Shown piece by piece: positions 44,063-50,902 of a stretch of 64,000 bases of DNA (position 1 is the first letter of the stretch; each line of letters begins with the position of its first letter). The notes beneath the pieces were generated by a model that was given only the letters and a program-made list of their open reading frames with translations, made no database searches and was not told the origin of the DNA. Origin of the DNA: Streptomyces sp. IMTB 2501 (GTDB taxonomy: Bacteria; Actinomycetota; Actinomycetes; Streptomycetales; Streptomycetaceae); NCBI RefSeq assembly GCF_001953885.1, contig NZ_MQUS01000003.1, positions 310,001 through 374,000 on the forward strand, written 5' to 3'. The position numbers and the translations under genes were made by a program.

Positions 44063-44988
44063 TGGGTATGGCCGGCCAACCAGCGGATGCCCCGCCTCCA
44101 CGCGGGCTCTTCGTGGGCCTGTGCACCTTGGACGTGGTGCACCTCGTGGCCAGGCGACCGGACTCCGACGAGAAGGTGTCCGCCGAGCAGCAGGTCGTGG
44201 CGGCCGGGGGGCCCGCGACCAACGCAGCGGTTACCTTCGCCCACCTTGGGGGTGCGGCGACGCTGGTCAGTGCCGTCGGCGGGCACGGTCTCGCCGGGAT
44301 CATGTGTGATGACCTGACCACGAACGGGGTCCGTATCGTCGATATCGCTGTGGACCGGACCAGGCCACCCCGGGTTTCGGCGGTCGCCGTCACCAAGGGC
44401 ACCGGTGCGCGGGCAGTCATCGCCTACGACATGGCGCCCCCGGAGATCGCCCCGACCACGGCGGTCACGGCACTGGCCCGGACGGCGGAGGTCGTCGAGG
44501 TCGATGGGCATTACCCCGAAGCCGCCCTCGCGGCGTTGCGGGCAGCACGTGCCGAGCATCGGCTCACCGTCTACGACGGTGGTCGCTGGCGACCCGAGAT
44601 CCGGCAGCTGCTGCCGTGGGTGGAGGTAGCGGTCTGCTCGGCCGATTTCCGGCCGTCGGGCTGTTGCACGCCGGCCGACGTCCTGGCGTTCCTGGCGGAG
44701 TGCGGAGTGCGGTATGCGGCCCTGACGAGCGGGAAGGGATCGATCGACTGGCGCGGTCCGAACGGGGCCGCGGGGCGAGTCGAGGTGTCCAGAGTGGATG
44801 TGGTCGACACGTTGGGAGCGGGTGACGTCTTCCACGGGGCACTGAGCTACGGACTGGCGCGGGCGGAGTTCCTCGACCCGGACGTGTTCGAGAGCGCACT
44901 CGGTTTCGCCGCTGGTGTGGCGAGCCGATCCTGTACCTCCTTCGGTACTCGCGCATGGATGACCGACACGGCGGAGCCGCCGAAATGA
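44062..44988 (+). CDS. PfkB-family carbohydrate/nucleoside kinase
   Basis: 308 residues; ATG at 44062 overlaps the phosphatase stop (TGATG). The PfkB fold is marked by GLFVGLCTLDVVHLV, AAGGPATNAAVTFAHLGG and the catalytic DTLGAGDVFHGAL (Asp near residue 255). Family members phosphorylate sugars, nucleosides or vitamins. Together with the coupled IMPase-like gene it points to a phosphorylated sugar or cyclitol intermediate. It converges on the ATP-grasp gene and shares a strong terminator with it. Confidence 0.85.
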   Translation: MGMAGQPADAPPPRGLFVGLCTLDVVHLVARRPDSDEKVSAEQQVVAAGGPATNAAVTFAHLGGAATLVSAVGGHGLAGIMCDDLTTNGVRIVDIAVDRTRPPRVSAVAVTKGTGARAVIAYDMAPPEIAPTTAVTALARTAEVVEVDGHYPEAALAALRAARAEHRLTVYDGGRWRPEIRQLLPWVEVAVCSADFRPSGCCTPADVLAFLAECGVRYAALTSGKGSIDWRGPNGAAGRVEVSRVDVVDTLGAGDVFHGALSYGLARAEFLDPDVFESALGFAAGVASRSCTSFGTRAWMTDTAEPPK

Positions 44989-45015
44989 ACGGGCCCTCGG
45001 CCGCGGAACACGATC

Positions 45016-45045
45016 GTGCCCGCCGTCCAGGCGGACGGCGGGCAC
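45016..45045. terminator. bidirectional hairpin terminator
   Basis: A perfect 13-bp stem, GTGCCCGCCGTCC (45016-45028) and its complement (45033-45045), has the tetraloop AGGC and lies between the convergent PfkB-type and ATP-grasp genes. Confidence 0.85.
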
Positions 45046-45069
45046 GGCGATCCGGCAGGCGTCGCTCCC

Positions 45070-46332
45070 TCAGCAGACCACGGTCAGGGCACGGTCGTAC
45101 GCGGACAGCAGCTCCTGGAGAGACGGGCCGTCGGGTGTCTGTCGGGCGATCACGTTGCAGAACGGCTCGGCGTTGAGATCGTCGTCGGCGAGCAGGAGAC
45201 TGCCCGGCCGCTTGTAACAGCGGCACAGCAGTACTTCTTCTCGCGCCGCCAGCTCGTCGAGGCCGTGGATCTCCTTGATCAGCCCTGCACCCGAGTGCGG
45301 TAGGAAGTAGATGAAGTAGCTCACGTCCTTGGGAACCGAACGCCAGGCGACTGGGCCCAGCCTCTGCTTGAACTCCTCAGCATCAGCGCATACATGACTG
45401 AGGTACAGAGCCCGTGCGAAGTCCGCGTCGTGGGCGAGCCTCATCAGTTCGTACGCGAGCCAGGAACCGCCGGGACGTGCCGCGGTCTCCAGCACGTACG
45501 GAAGCCCGGAGTCATATCGGACCTCCGAATGGGTTGCGCCATGAGTTATACCGAGGGCTCTCACCGCCGCGTACGTGATGTCGAGGATCTCGTTGCGCTG
45601 TTCGGCCGGCATGGCCTGGTCCAGGAGGTAGACCCTGTCGGGAAAATACGGGGAGTCCGAGCCCTCGTCGTGGTTGCGTGACATCACGCAGTCGTGGACG
45701 GGTTCACCGTTGAACCAGACGGTGTCCACAGCGAACTCGGGTCCGCGCAGGCACTGCTCGACGAGAAACCCCGTCCCTTCGGTCGCGTCCCTGGCCACGG
45801 TGGTGGCGTTGAGCAGGCCGATGCGCTGCGCCTGGGCGAGCAGCGCAGCCGTGTCGTCCACGCGGCGTACCCCGCCGCTGGTGTAGCCGTGTGTCGGCTT
45901 GATGACAGCCGGGAAGGTGATATGTGTGCCGACGACCTCGTTGCGTGAGCGGAAGGCCGCTCCCGCGGGTGTCCTCACGCCGGCGGCCTGCCAGAGGCGC
46001 TTCATGCGCGACTTGTCGCGCGCGTTGGTTGCGGCTTCGACGGAGTAGCGGGCCACGCCGAGGGCCTGGGCCACCGCCGTGGTGCTGATCACGAACGCTT
46101 CCTGGTCGGTGAGCGCCCCGATGATCCGGGTACCTGTGGTCTGCTCGCGTATCCGTGCGGCCACCCGCTCGGGCTCGTCGCGCAGGTCGAGTTCGAGCCA
46201 GTCCGTACCGGCTGGCGCCCTGTTCGAACCCGAAACGAGAAGCACGCGGTCACCCAAGCTGTGCGCGACGTCGACGAGCCGGCGGGTCATCGTGTCGGTG
46301 GTTTCCAGGCAGAGGAACAGCGTGTCACTCAT
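45070..46332 (-). CDS. ATP-grasp ligase
   Basis: 420 residues; ATG at 46332 overlaps the upstream stop by four bases. The ATP-grasp fold shows in FPAVIKPTHGYTSGGVRRVDD (ATP-binding Lys and Gly-rich loop), FLVEQCLRGPEFAVDTV and the metal-binding end THSEVRYDSGLPYVLETAARPGG. Such carboxylate-amine ligases form amide or peptide bonds via acyl-phosphates. It follows genes for an amino-acid-activating enzyme and a carrier protein, so it may join the product of that carrier pathway, or may form an amide between the phosphonate and an amino acid. It is the last gene of the five-gene leftward operon starting at 49836. Confidence 0.85.
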   Translation of the reverse strand: MSDTLFLCLETTDTMTRRLVDVAHSLGDRVLLVSGSNRAPAGTDWLELDLRDEPERVAARIREQTTGTRIIGALTDQEAFVISTTAVAQALGVARYSVEAATNARDKSRMKRLWQAAGVRTPAGAAFRSRNEVVGTHITFPAVIKPTHGYTSGGVRRVDDTAALLAQAQRIGLLNATTVARDATEGTGFLVEQCLRGPEFAVDTVWFNGEPVHDCVMSRNHDEGSDSPYFPDRVYLLDQAMPAEQRNEILDITYAAVRALGITHGATHSEVRYDSGLPYVLETAARPGGSWLAYELMRLAHDADFARALYLSHVCADAEEFKQRLGPVAWRSVPKDVSYFIYFLPHSGAGLIKEIHGLDELAAREEVLLCRCYKRPGSLLLADDDLNAEPFCNVIARQTPDGPSLQELLSAYDRALTVVC

Positions 46333-47600
46333 GCCCGCTCCTTGAGCAGGGCTTCGACGTTCGCGTCCACATGGTCACCGAGCGCGGCAAGGTCGAGGCC
46401 GAAGCGCTCGAAGAGAAGATAGGCCAGACGATCCAGGCCGAAGCCCAGGCACATCGTGGATGTCGGCAGCCCCCGCTCGTCGGTGATGTCGAACGCCTTG
46501 GCGAAATGGCTGCCATGCTTGTTGAGCGAGGCCGTGGCCACCGGGTGCCCGACCGAGGCGGAGCGGACGGCTAGCTCGATCTTGTTCGTGGAGGCCAGCT
46601 GGGTGAAGAGCAGACTGCCGGCGGCGTCGCCGAAGAAGATGTCCGCGGCGGTCTGCAGCGAGAAGTCGAGGCCGAGCACCGAGGCCACACAGACCATCAG
46701 GTCGGCGAGCTCGCCGTGGATCCGCGCGAGCGGCTCGGCCCCGCCGATCACCACCGTCTCCTGGATGTGGAACTCGAGTAGGCGCTCGCGATTGTTCAGG
46801 TTGCCTGACTCGTCGCGGAAGACGGAACCGCCGAAGGAGAGCACCAGCGCCTCGTCCGATGCGACGGTCTTCCCCTCCAGCAGCGGGTAACTCGGCAGGC
46901 AGACGGCGGGGGAGAGCACATCGCGCGGAGTCCGGACGTAGTCGAGGACACGCCGGTCGTCGCGCCCATCGGACTTCCAGAACGGAACGAAGGCGTCGAA
47001 GACATCCGGATCGGTGCTGAGCGGGGCGATGAAGCTCAGGTGCTGGCATCCGGTGTCGACGTAGCCCGCCCGCTCCACCAGACTGCTCGGAATCAGCGAG
47101 GGGACGTGGATGACCTCCGCTTCGTAGACACCGCGGATGCAGGACGCCGTGAGCCGGTCCAGGGCGGCCAACAGCGCGGCGGTCTCGTGCCCGTAGACGT
47201 TGATGCCGGCGCGCAGGGCGGCGGAGCGATCGGGCAGGACGCGACGACGCAGTGGTGGGACGGCCCTGCGCAGCTCTTTCGAGAACGCACGCGCGGCATC
47301 CGCGAGCACTGCCACAGGAAAGGCATGCCGGCGTGATCCCCACGCTTGCACCGAATCAGCGACGCGCGAGTCCAGTAGCACCTTGGAGCGAATCGCCGGC
47401 GGAACTGAATTGAACCTGTCGAGGATACGTCGGACGGTTCGCTCCACTGCGGCCGTTGCCAGCTGTTGCCCGGCGTGGATCGTGACCTCGCCGTCCGCGA
47501 ACTCGAGCGCGGTGATCTCGGGGAAGTGGAAGCGCAGCTGGGTCGTGAGATTGTCCCGTACGGACGGGGCGGTGTTCACCGCGATGGTCAGCTGATTCAT
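46329..47600 (-). CDS. class II aminoacyl-tRNA-synthetase-like amino acid:[carrier protein] ligase
   Basis: 423 residues, ATG at 47600, three bases after the carrier-protein stop. The C-terminal part has class II synthetase motif 3 (MCLGFGLDRLAYLLFERFG), motif 2-like LLEFHIQETVVIGG and a zinc-site-like arrangement (Cys in GCQHLSF, Glu and Cys later). It lacks the tRNA-binding coiled coil of SerRS. This is the layout of AMP-forming amino acid:carrier-protein ligases, stand-alone SerRS-like enzymes that load an amino acid on a small carrier protein. The carrier is encoded directly upstream. The amino acid (Gly, Ala or another) cannot be fixed by eye. Confidence 0.75.
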   Translation of the reverse strand: MNQLTIAVNTAPSVRDNLTTQLRFHFPEITALEFADGEVTIHAGQQLATAAVERTVRRILDRFNSVPPAIRSKVLLDSRVADSVQAWGSRRHAFPVAVLADAARAFSKELRRAVPPLRRRVLPDRSAALRAGINVYGHETAALLAALDRLTASCIRGVYEAEVIHVPSLIPSSLVERAGYVDTGCQHLSFIAPLSTDPDVFDAFVPFWKSDGRDDRRVLDYVRTPRDVLSPAVCLPSYPLLEGKTVASDEALVLSFGGSVFRDESGNLNNRERLLEFHIQETVVIGGAEPLARIHGELADLMVCVASVLGLDFSLQTAADIFFGDAAGSLLFTQLASTNKIELAVRSASVGHPVATASLNKHGSHFAKAFDITDERGLPTSTMCLGFGLDRLAYLLFERFGLDLAALGDHVDANVEALLKERA

Positions 47601-47603
47601 TGT

Positions 47604-47852
47604 CTAGTCGAGTTCCAGGTAAGTCTTGATCTTGCCGAGGGTGGAGACCTCGCCGAGGTCGAACTCCTCGTAGTCGACCTCGCGGCCGAACTCCGAGCTC
47701 AGGCGCAGGACCAGGCCCATCACTGCCATCGACTCCAGGCCGATGTGGGTGAGCGGGATGTCCTTGTACTCCTCGTACTTGTTGCTCAGGAGCTGGACGG
47801 TATCGGCGGGGAGCAGGTCCGTGAGGAGTACGGAGATCCACTCGTTTCCCAT
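47604..47852 (-). CDS. acyl/aminoacyl carrier protein
   Basis: 82 residues, ATG at 47852 with AAAGG upstream. Four-helix carrier with the phosphopantetheine Ser in HIGLESMAVMGL (Ser near residue 42; usual form GxDSL). The acidic C-terminal helix is typical. It is the partner of the synthetase-like ligase that follows three bases later. It holds the activated amino acid as a thioester for transfer in the pathway. Confidence 0.9.
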   Translation of the reverse strand: MGNEWISVLLTDLLPADTVQLLSNKYEEYKDIPLTHIGLESMAVMGLVLRLSSEFGREVDYEEFDLGEVSTLGKIKTYLELD

Positions 47853-47881
47853 GCAATCGCCTTTCGAAGTCGTGCGGCGGG

Positions 47882-48760
47882 TCAGGGGAGGCCCCCGGAC
47901 CACAGGTCCACCGCGAGCGGGAGAAGACGGATCGGAGCGGAGTGGTCGCCGCAGCTGTCGGAGTGCAGCAGCCGGTCCACTCCCTCGATCGAGGAGAGCC
48001 GACCCTGAGAGGTGGGGACGACGTGTGTGATCACGACCGTCAAACGTGCTCCCAGGGCGGCGAGTGCGGCACAGAGCGGCCGGATCGTGGACCCGGAGGT
48101 GCATACGTCGTCGACCAACAACAGGTGACGATGTGCGAGCTCCTCCGGGAGCCGCTCGTAGTAAGTGCCGCGTTCCGGAGATTTCGATTTGTCCAGCGCG
48201 ATCACGGGTACGGAAAGCGCCTGCGCGATCAACGATGCGCGCCCGGCCCCGCCGCGATCGGTGGAAACGACGAGATCGGGTGGGTCGGCGGAGCAGAGTG
48301 CGGCGACCGGCTCCGCACAGCCGAAACTGACCACTTCGGGGAGGTCATCGCCTTCCCAGGAGGGAGTGCTGTGGCGGTCCACGGTGATCACGCGGTCCGC
48401 TCCCGAGCTGCCGAGCATGCGCAGGACCATCCGGGCACCGCGCGACTCCCCCGCGTTCGTCACCCGGTCCTGTCGTTGATAGCAGAGGTACGGCACAAAG
48501 CAGGTGACGGAGGCGGCCTTGGCCGTCACGGCGATGTCGACAAGCTGGCATGCGGTGAACAGGCGCGTATCCTGCGGCGGAGCGGTGGTCTGCGCGATAA
48601 GCACGTGGCGTCCCTGGATGCGCTCGACCTCCGGAACGGTGAGCAGCTGCTCGCCGTCGGGAAAGATCGACCGGATCGCTCGGATCCTCTCGACATTGTC
48701 TGGAATGTCGGCTTCCCGGTGCAGGTCGTCCGGTCCGAGCAGCACGAGGCGGTCGGTCAC
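47882..48760 (-). CDS. ribose-phosphate pyrophosphokinase (PRPP synthetase)-like protein
   Basis: 292 residues; GTG at 48760 overlaps the oxidoreductase stop (GTGA). The family is visible in FPDGEQLLTVPEVERIQGRH, CFVPYLCYQRQDRV (the usual PYxxYxRQD block), VVSTDRGGAGRASLIAQAL and the PRPP-binding loop LLLVDDVCTSGSTIRP. The protein is shorter than housekeeping PRPP synthetases (about 315 residues) and quite divergent. It may transfer pyrophosphate to a ribose- or phosphonate-containing intermediate, or may have become a phosphoribosyltransferase-like enzyme. It precedes the carrier-protein gene by 29 bases. Confidence 0.75.
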   Translation of the reverse strand: MTDRLVLLGPDDLHREADIPDNVERIRAIRSIFPDGEQLLTVPEVERIQGRHVLIAQTTAPPQDTRLFTACQLVDIAVTAKAASVTCFVPYLCYQRQDRVTNAGESRGARMVLRMLGSSGADRVITVDRHSTPSWEGDDLPEVVSFGCAEPVAALCSADPPDLVVSTDRGGAGRASLIAQALSVPVIALDKSKSPERGTYYERLPEELAHRHLLLVDDVCTSGSTIRPLCAALAALGARLTVVITHVVPTSQGRLSSIEGVDRLLHSDSCGDHSAPIRLLPLAVDLWSGGLP

Positions 48761-49836
48761 TGCTCCGCCCCCGTACAGGCGAGCGCCGCCTCCCTGGCCG
48801 CGGTCAGATCGCGCAGCGCCTCCGCCGTAGACGGCAGGGTCGGACCCTGCCGACGCAGGAAGGCCGCCCACTCCTCGAGTTGCCGGACGAATCCATTGCT
48901 CTGCGTGGGGAAGCTGTGGGTGGTGACCCGGTCCCCGCGGAACTCCGTGAGCCGCATCCCTTGCTCGATGAGATATGGCGAGGTCGCCTCCAGGAGGATC
49001 CGTGCGTCGTCCGTCACGACCTCGATCCGCTCCCTGTAGTCGGGGGTGCCCGGAAGCCGTATGTGGCTCATCTGCACGGCGATCTCGTCGCTCGGCCACC
49101 AGCCACACGCGGCGGCGGTGCCGTTCGCCCAGTGCCTTCCATAGGCGACATGCCCAACGAGGAGGTGCGGGGCCAGGGCCGTGTGGACGAGGTTGATCTG
49201 GTGGATGAGTGAGGCGCCGATTCCGCGTTCGTAGACCGTTCGCTGCCCGGCACTCGCGTCGGCGAGAACCCGGGCCACGATGCGGCCGGCGGCAGCCCGA
49301 CTCTCCGGCTTGGGCGCGGTGGGGGTGATCAGCCGATGGGCCACCTGGTGAGGTGAATCCGGGTCGACGATCTCCACGGAGATCCGGCGGACCCCGTCGA
49401 GCTGTTCGGAGACGAGCTCGACAAAGCGCACGGCGGCCGGGTCGTGGCGCTTCATGTAGCCGACCGCCACGTTCGCTCCGGTACTTTGTTCCGCGGCGAT
49501 GAGCGCCTCGAGATCGGCCGGATCAAGGCTCGCGGGCTTTTCCACGAGAACATCGATCCCGCGGTCCAGGACCGCGGTGACGATTTCGCGATGAGTCGGC
49601 CAAGGAGTCGCGCAGATCACCGCACGGGCGCCTTTGTCGAAGGCCACTTCGAGCTCCGCGCCCACGGTCAGCCCGGGGAACTCCCGTCCGAGCACGGTTG
49701 AGCGGTCCGCGTCCGGTTCGACGACTGCGACGAGGTCGAACAGATCCGGACGTCTCAAGAGCAAGGGAATGTGTACGGCAGAAGCGACCCGCCCGCCGCC
49801 GACCACCGCCACCGGAATCACTGCCTGTGTTGTCAT
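48757..49836 (-). CDS. Gfo/Idh/MocA family oxidoreductase
   Basis: 359 residues, ATG at 49836. N-terminal Rossmann motif VAVVGGGRVASAVHIPLL, the family's EKP motif in VLVEKPASLDPADLE and a C-terminal alpha/beta domain with IHQINLVHTAL. Members oxidise sugars, inositols or nucleoside diphosphates with NAD(P). It leads the leftward operon; a perfect palindrome lies 26-49 bases upstream of its start. Its likely substrate is a sugar- or cyclitol-type hydroxyl. Confidence 0.85.
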   Translation of the reverse strand: MTTQAVIPVAVVGGGRVASAVHIPLLLRRPDLFDLVAVVEPDADRSTVLGREFPGLTVGAELEVAFDKGARAVICATPWPTHREIVTAVLDRGIDVLVEKPASLDPADLEALIAAEQSTGANVAVGYMKRHDPAAVRFVELVSEQLDGVRRISVEIVDPDSPHQVAHRLITPTAPKPESRAAAGRIVARVLADASAGQRTVYERGIGASLIHQINLVHTALAPHLLVGHVAYGRHWANGTAAACGWWPSDEIAVQMSHIRLPGTPDYRERIEVVTDDARILLEATSPYLIEQGMRLTEFRGDRVTTHSFPTQSNGFVRQLEEWAAFLRRQGPTLPSTAEALRDLTAAREAALACTGAEQ

Positions 49837-49861
49837 CGCCAGCCTTCGATTCCCCGGCAGG

Positions 49862-49885
49862 TTCTGTCCCGCCGGCGGGACAGAA
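49862..49885. promoter_or_regulatory. perfect 24-bp palindrome in the gfo/idh - pepM divergent promoter
   Basis: The sequence from 49862 to 49885 is an exact inverted repeat; its inner 18 bases are TGTCCCGCCGGCGGGACA and the outer arms are TTC/GAA. It lies 26 bases upstream of the oxidoreductase start and about 150 upstream of the PEP mutase start. The centre CGCCGGCG is the motif I remember as the LmbU target in the lincomycin cluster, and this cluster has an LmbU-type regulator. It is the best operator candidate in the island. Confidence 0.65.
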
Positions 49886-50038
49886 GGCGAATCTAGCCGA
49901 GAGGGTGCTCATCGCATGCCTCTCGCGTCGGGGTGATCTGCCGTCATGGCCGTACGTCACGGATTCATTGACCGGCTTTCCGGACTTCATGACGATGACT
50001 GCACGCCAGGCGGAAAACGAGCGGAAAACGAGGTGATG

Positions 50039-50902
50039 ATGGTGGACAAAACGTTGCGTGGGCTCATCTCAGCCAATGTGCCGATTCGTGCTGTCGGCGT
50101 GCATGACGGTTTGAGCGCAATCATGGCGGAGAACGCGGGATTCGAAGCCCTGTGGGCCGGAGGACTCGGCATCTCGACGTCCCATGGGGTGCCCGACGCA
50201 GGAATCCTGACGATGACGGAGTTCCTGCAGGACGCCGTGCGCATCCGGCGGGCGTCGTCCCTTCCGGTAATCGCCGACGTGGACGCGGGCTTCGGGGATG
50301 TCAATGTCGTACGGAGGATGGCCGGCCTCTATGAGGCAGAGGGCATCGATGCCGTGTGCATCGAGGACAAGCAGTATCCCAAGCGCAACAGTTTCCTCGA
50401 CGGCCATCTGCTTGAGGAGCCGCTGGCCTTCGCTCGCAAGATCGAGGCGGCCAAGGCGGCGCAGCGCGGCGAGTCCTTCATGGTGATCGCCCGGCTTGAG
50501 TCGTTGATCGCCGGAGCCGGCATGGAGGACGCACTCTCCCGCGCGGTGCTCTACGCGAAGGCCGGCGCCGACGCGATCCTGGTCCACAGCAAGGAGCGTC
50601 AGCCCAGTGAGATCGCCGAGTTCTGTGCCCGCGCTGGCGACGCCGGTCTCGAACTGCCGCTGTTCGCGGTACCGACGACGTATCACGTCACTACCGTCGA
50701 GGGCCTGCATGCGATGGGGATCACCGGCATGATCTACGCGAACCAGCTCATCCGGGGTTCGGTGACCGCGATGGAGGAGGTGCTCACCTCGCTGGCACGC
50801 ACGTCCTCCACCACAGAGATGGAGAGCCAGATCGCTCCGGTCAAGCGGCTGTTCGACCTGGTGGGCACCGAGACGCTCGACAATGCCGGGATACCGGCCT
50901 GA
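50039..50902 (+). CDS. pepM: phosphoenolpyruvate phosphomutase (PEP mutase)
   Basis: 287 residues from the ATG at 50039, five bases after GAGG; an ATG at 50036 and a GTG at 50042 are close alternatives. It is an isocitrate-lyase-superfamily barrel with ADVDAGFG (Asp80, Asp82) binding Mg and the motif EDKQYPKRNS (109-118). The pattern EDK-x5-NS distinguishes true PEP mutases from lyases. The enzyme rearranges phosphoenolpyruvate to phosphonopyruvate, forming the C-P bond, the first committed step of nearly all known phosphonates. It heads a rightward operon of eight genes; its stop overlaps the aconitase start. Confidence 0.95.
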   Translation: MVDKTLRGLISANVPIRAVGVHDGLSAIMAENAGFEALWAGGLGISTSHGVPDAGILTMTEFLQDAVRIRRASSLPVIADVDAGFGDVNVVRRMAGLYEAEGIDAVCIEDKQYPKRNSFLDGHLLEEPLAFARKIEAAKAAQRGESFMVIARLESLIAGAGMEDALSRAVLYAKAGADAILVHSKERQPSEIAEFCARAGDAGLELPLFAVPTTYHVTTVEGLHAMGITGMIYANQLIRGSVTAMEEVLTSLARTSSTTEMESQIAPVKRLFDLVGTETLDNAGIPA

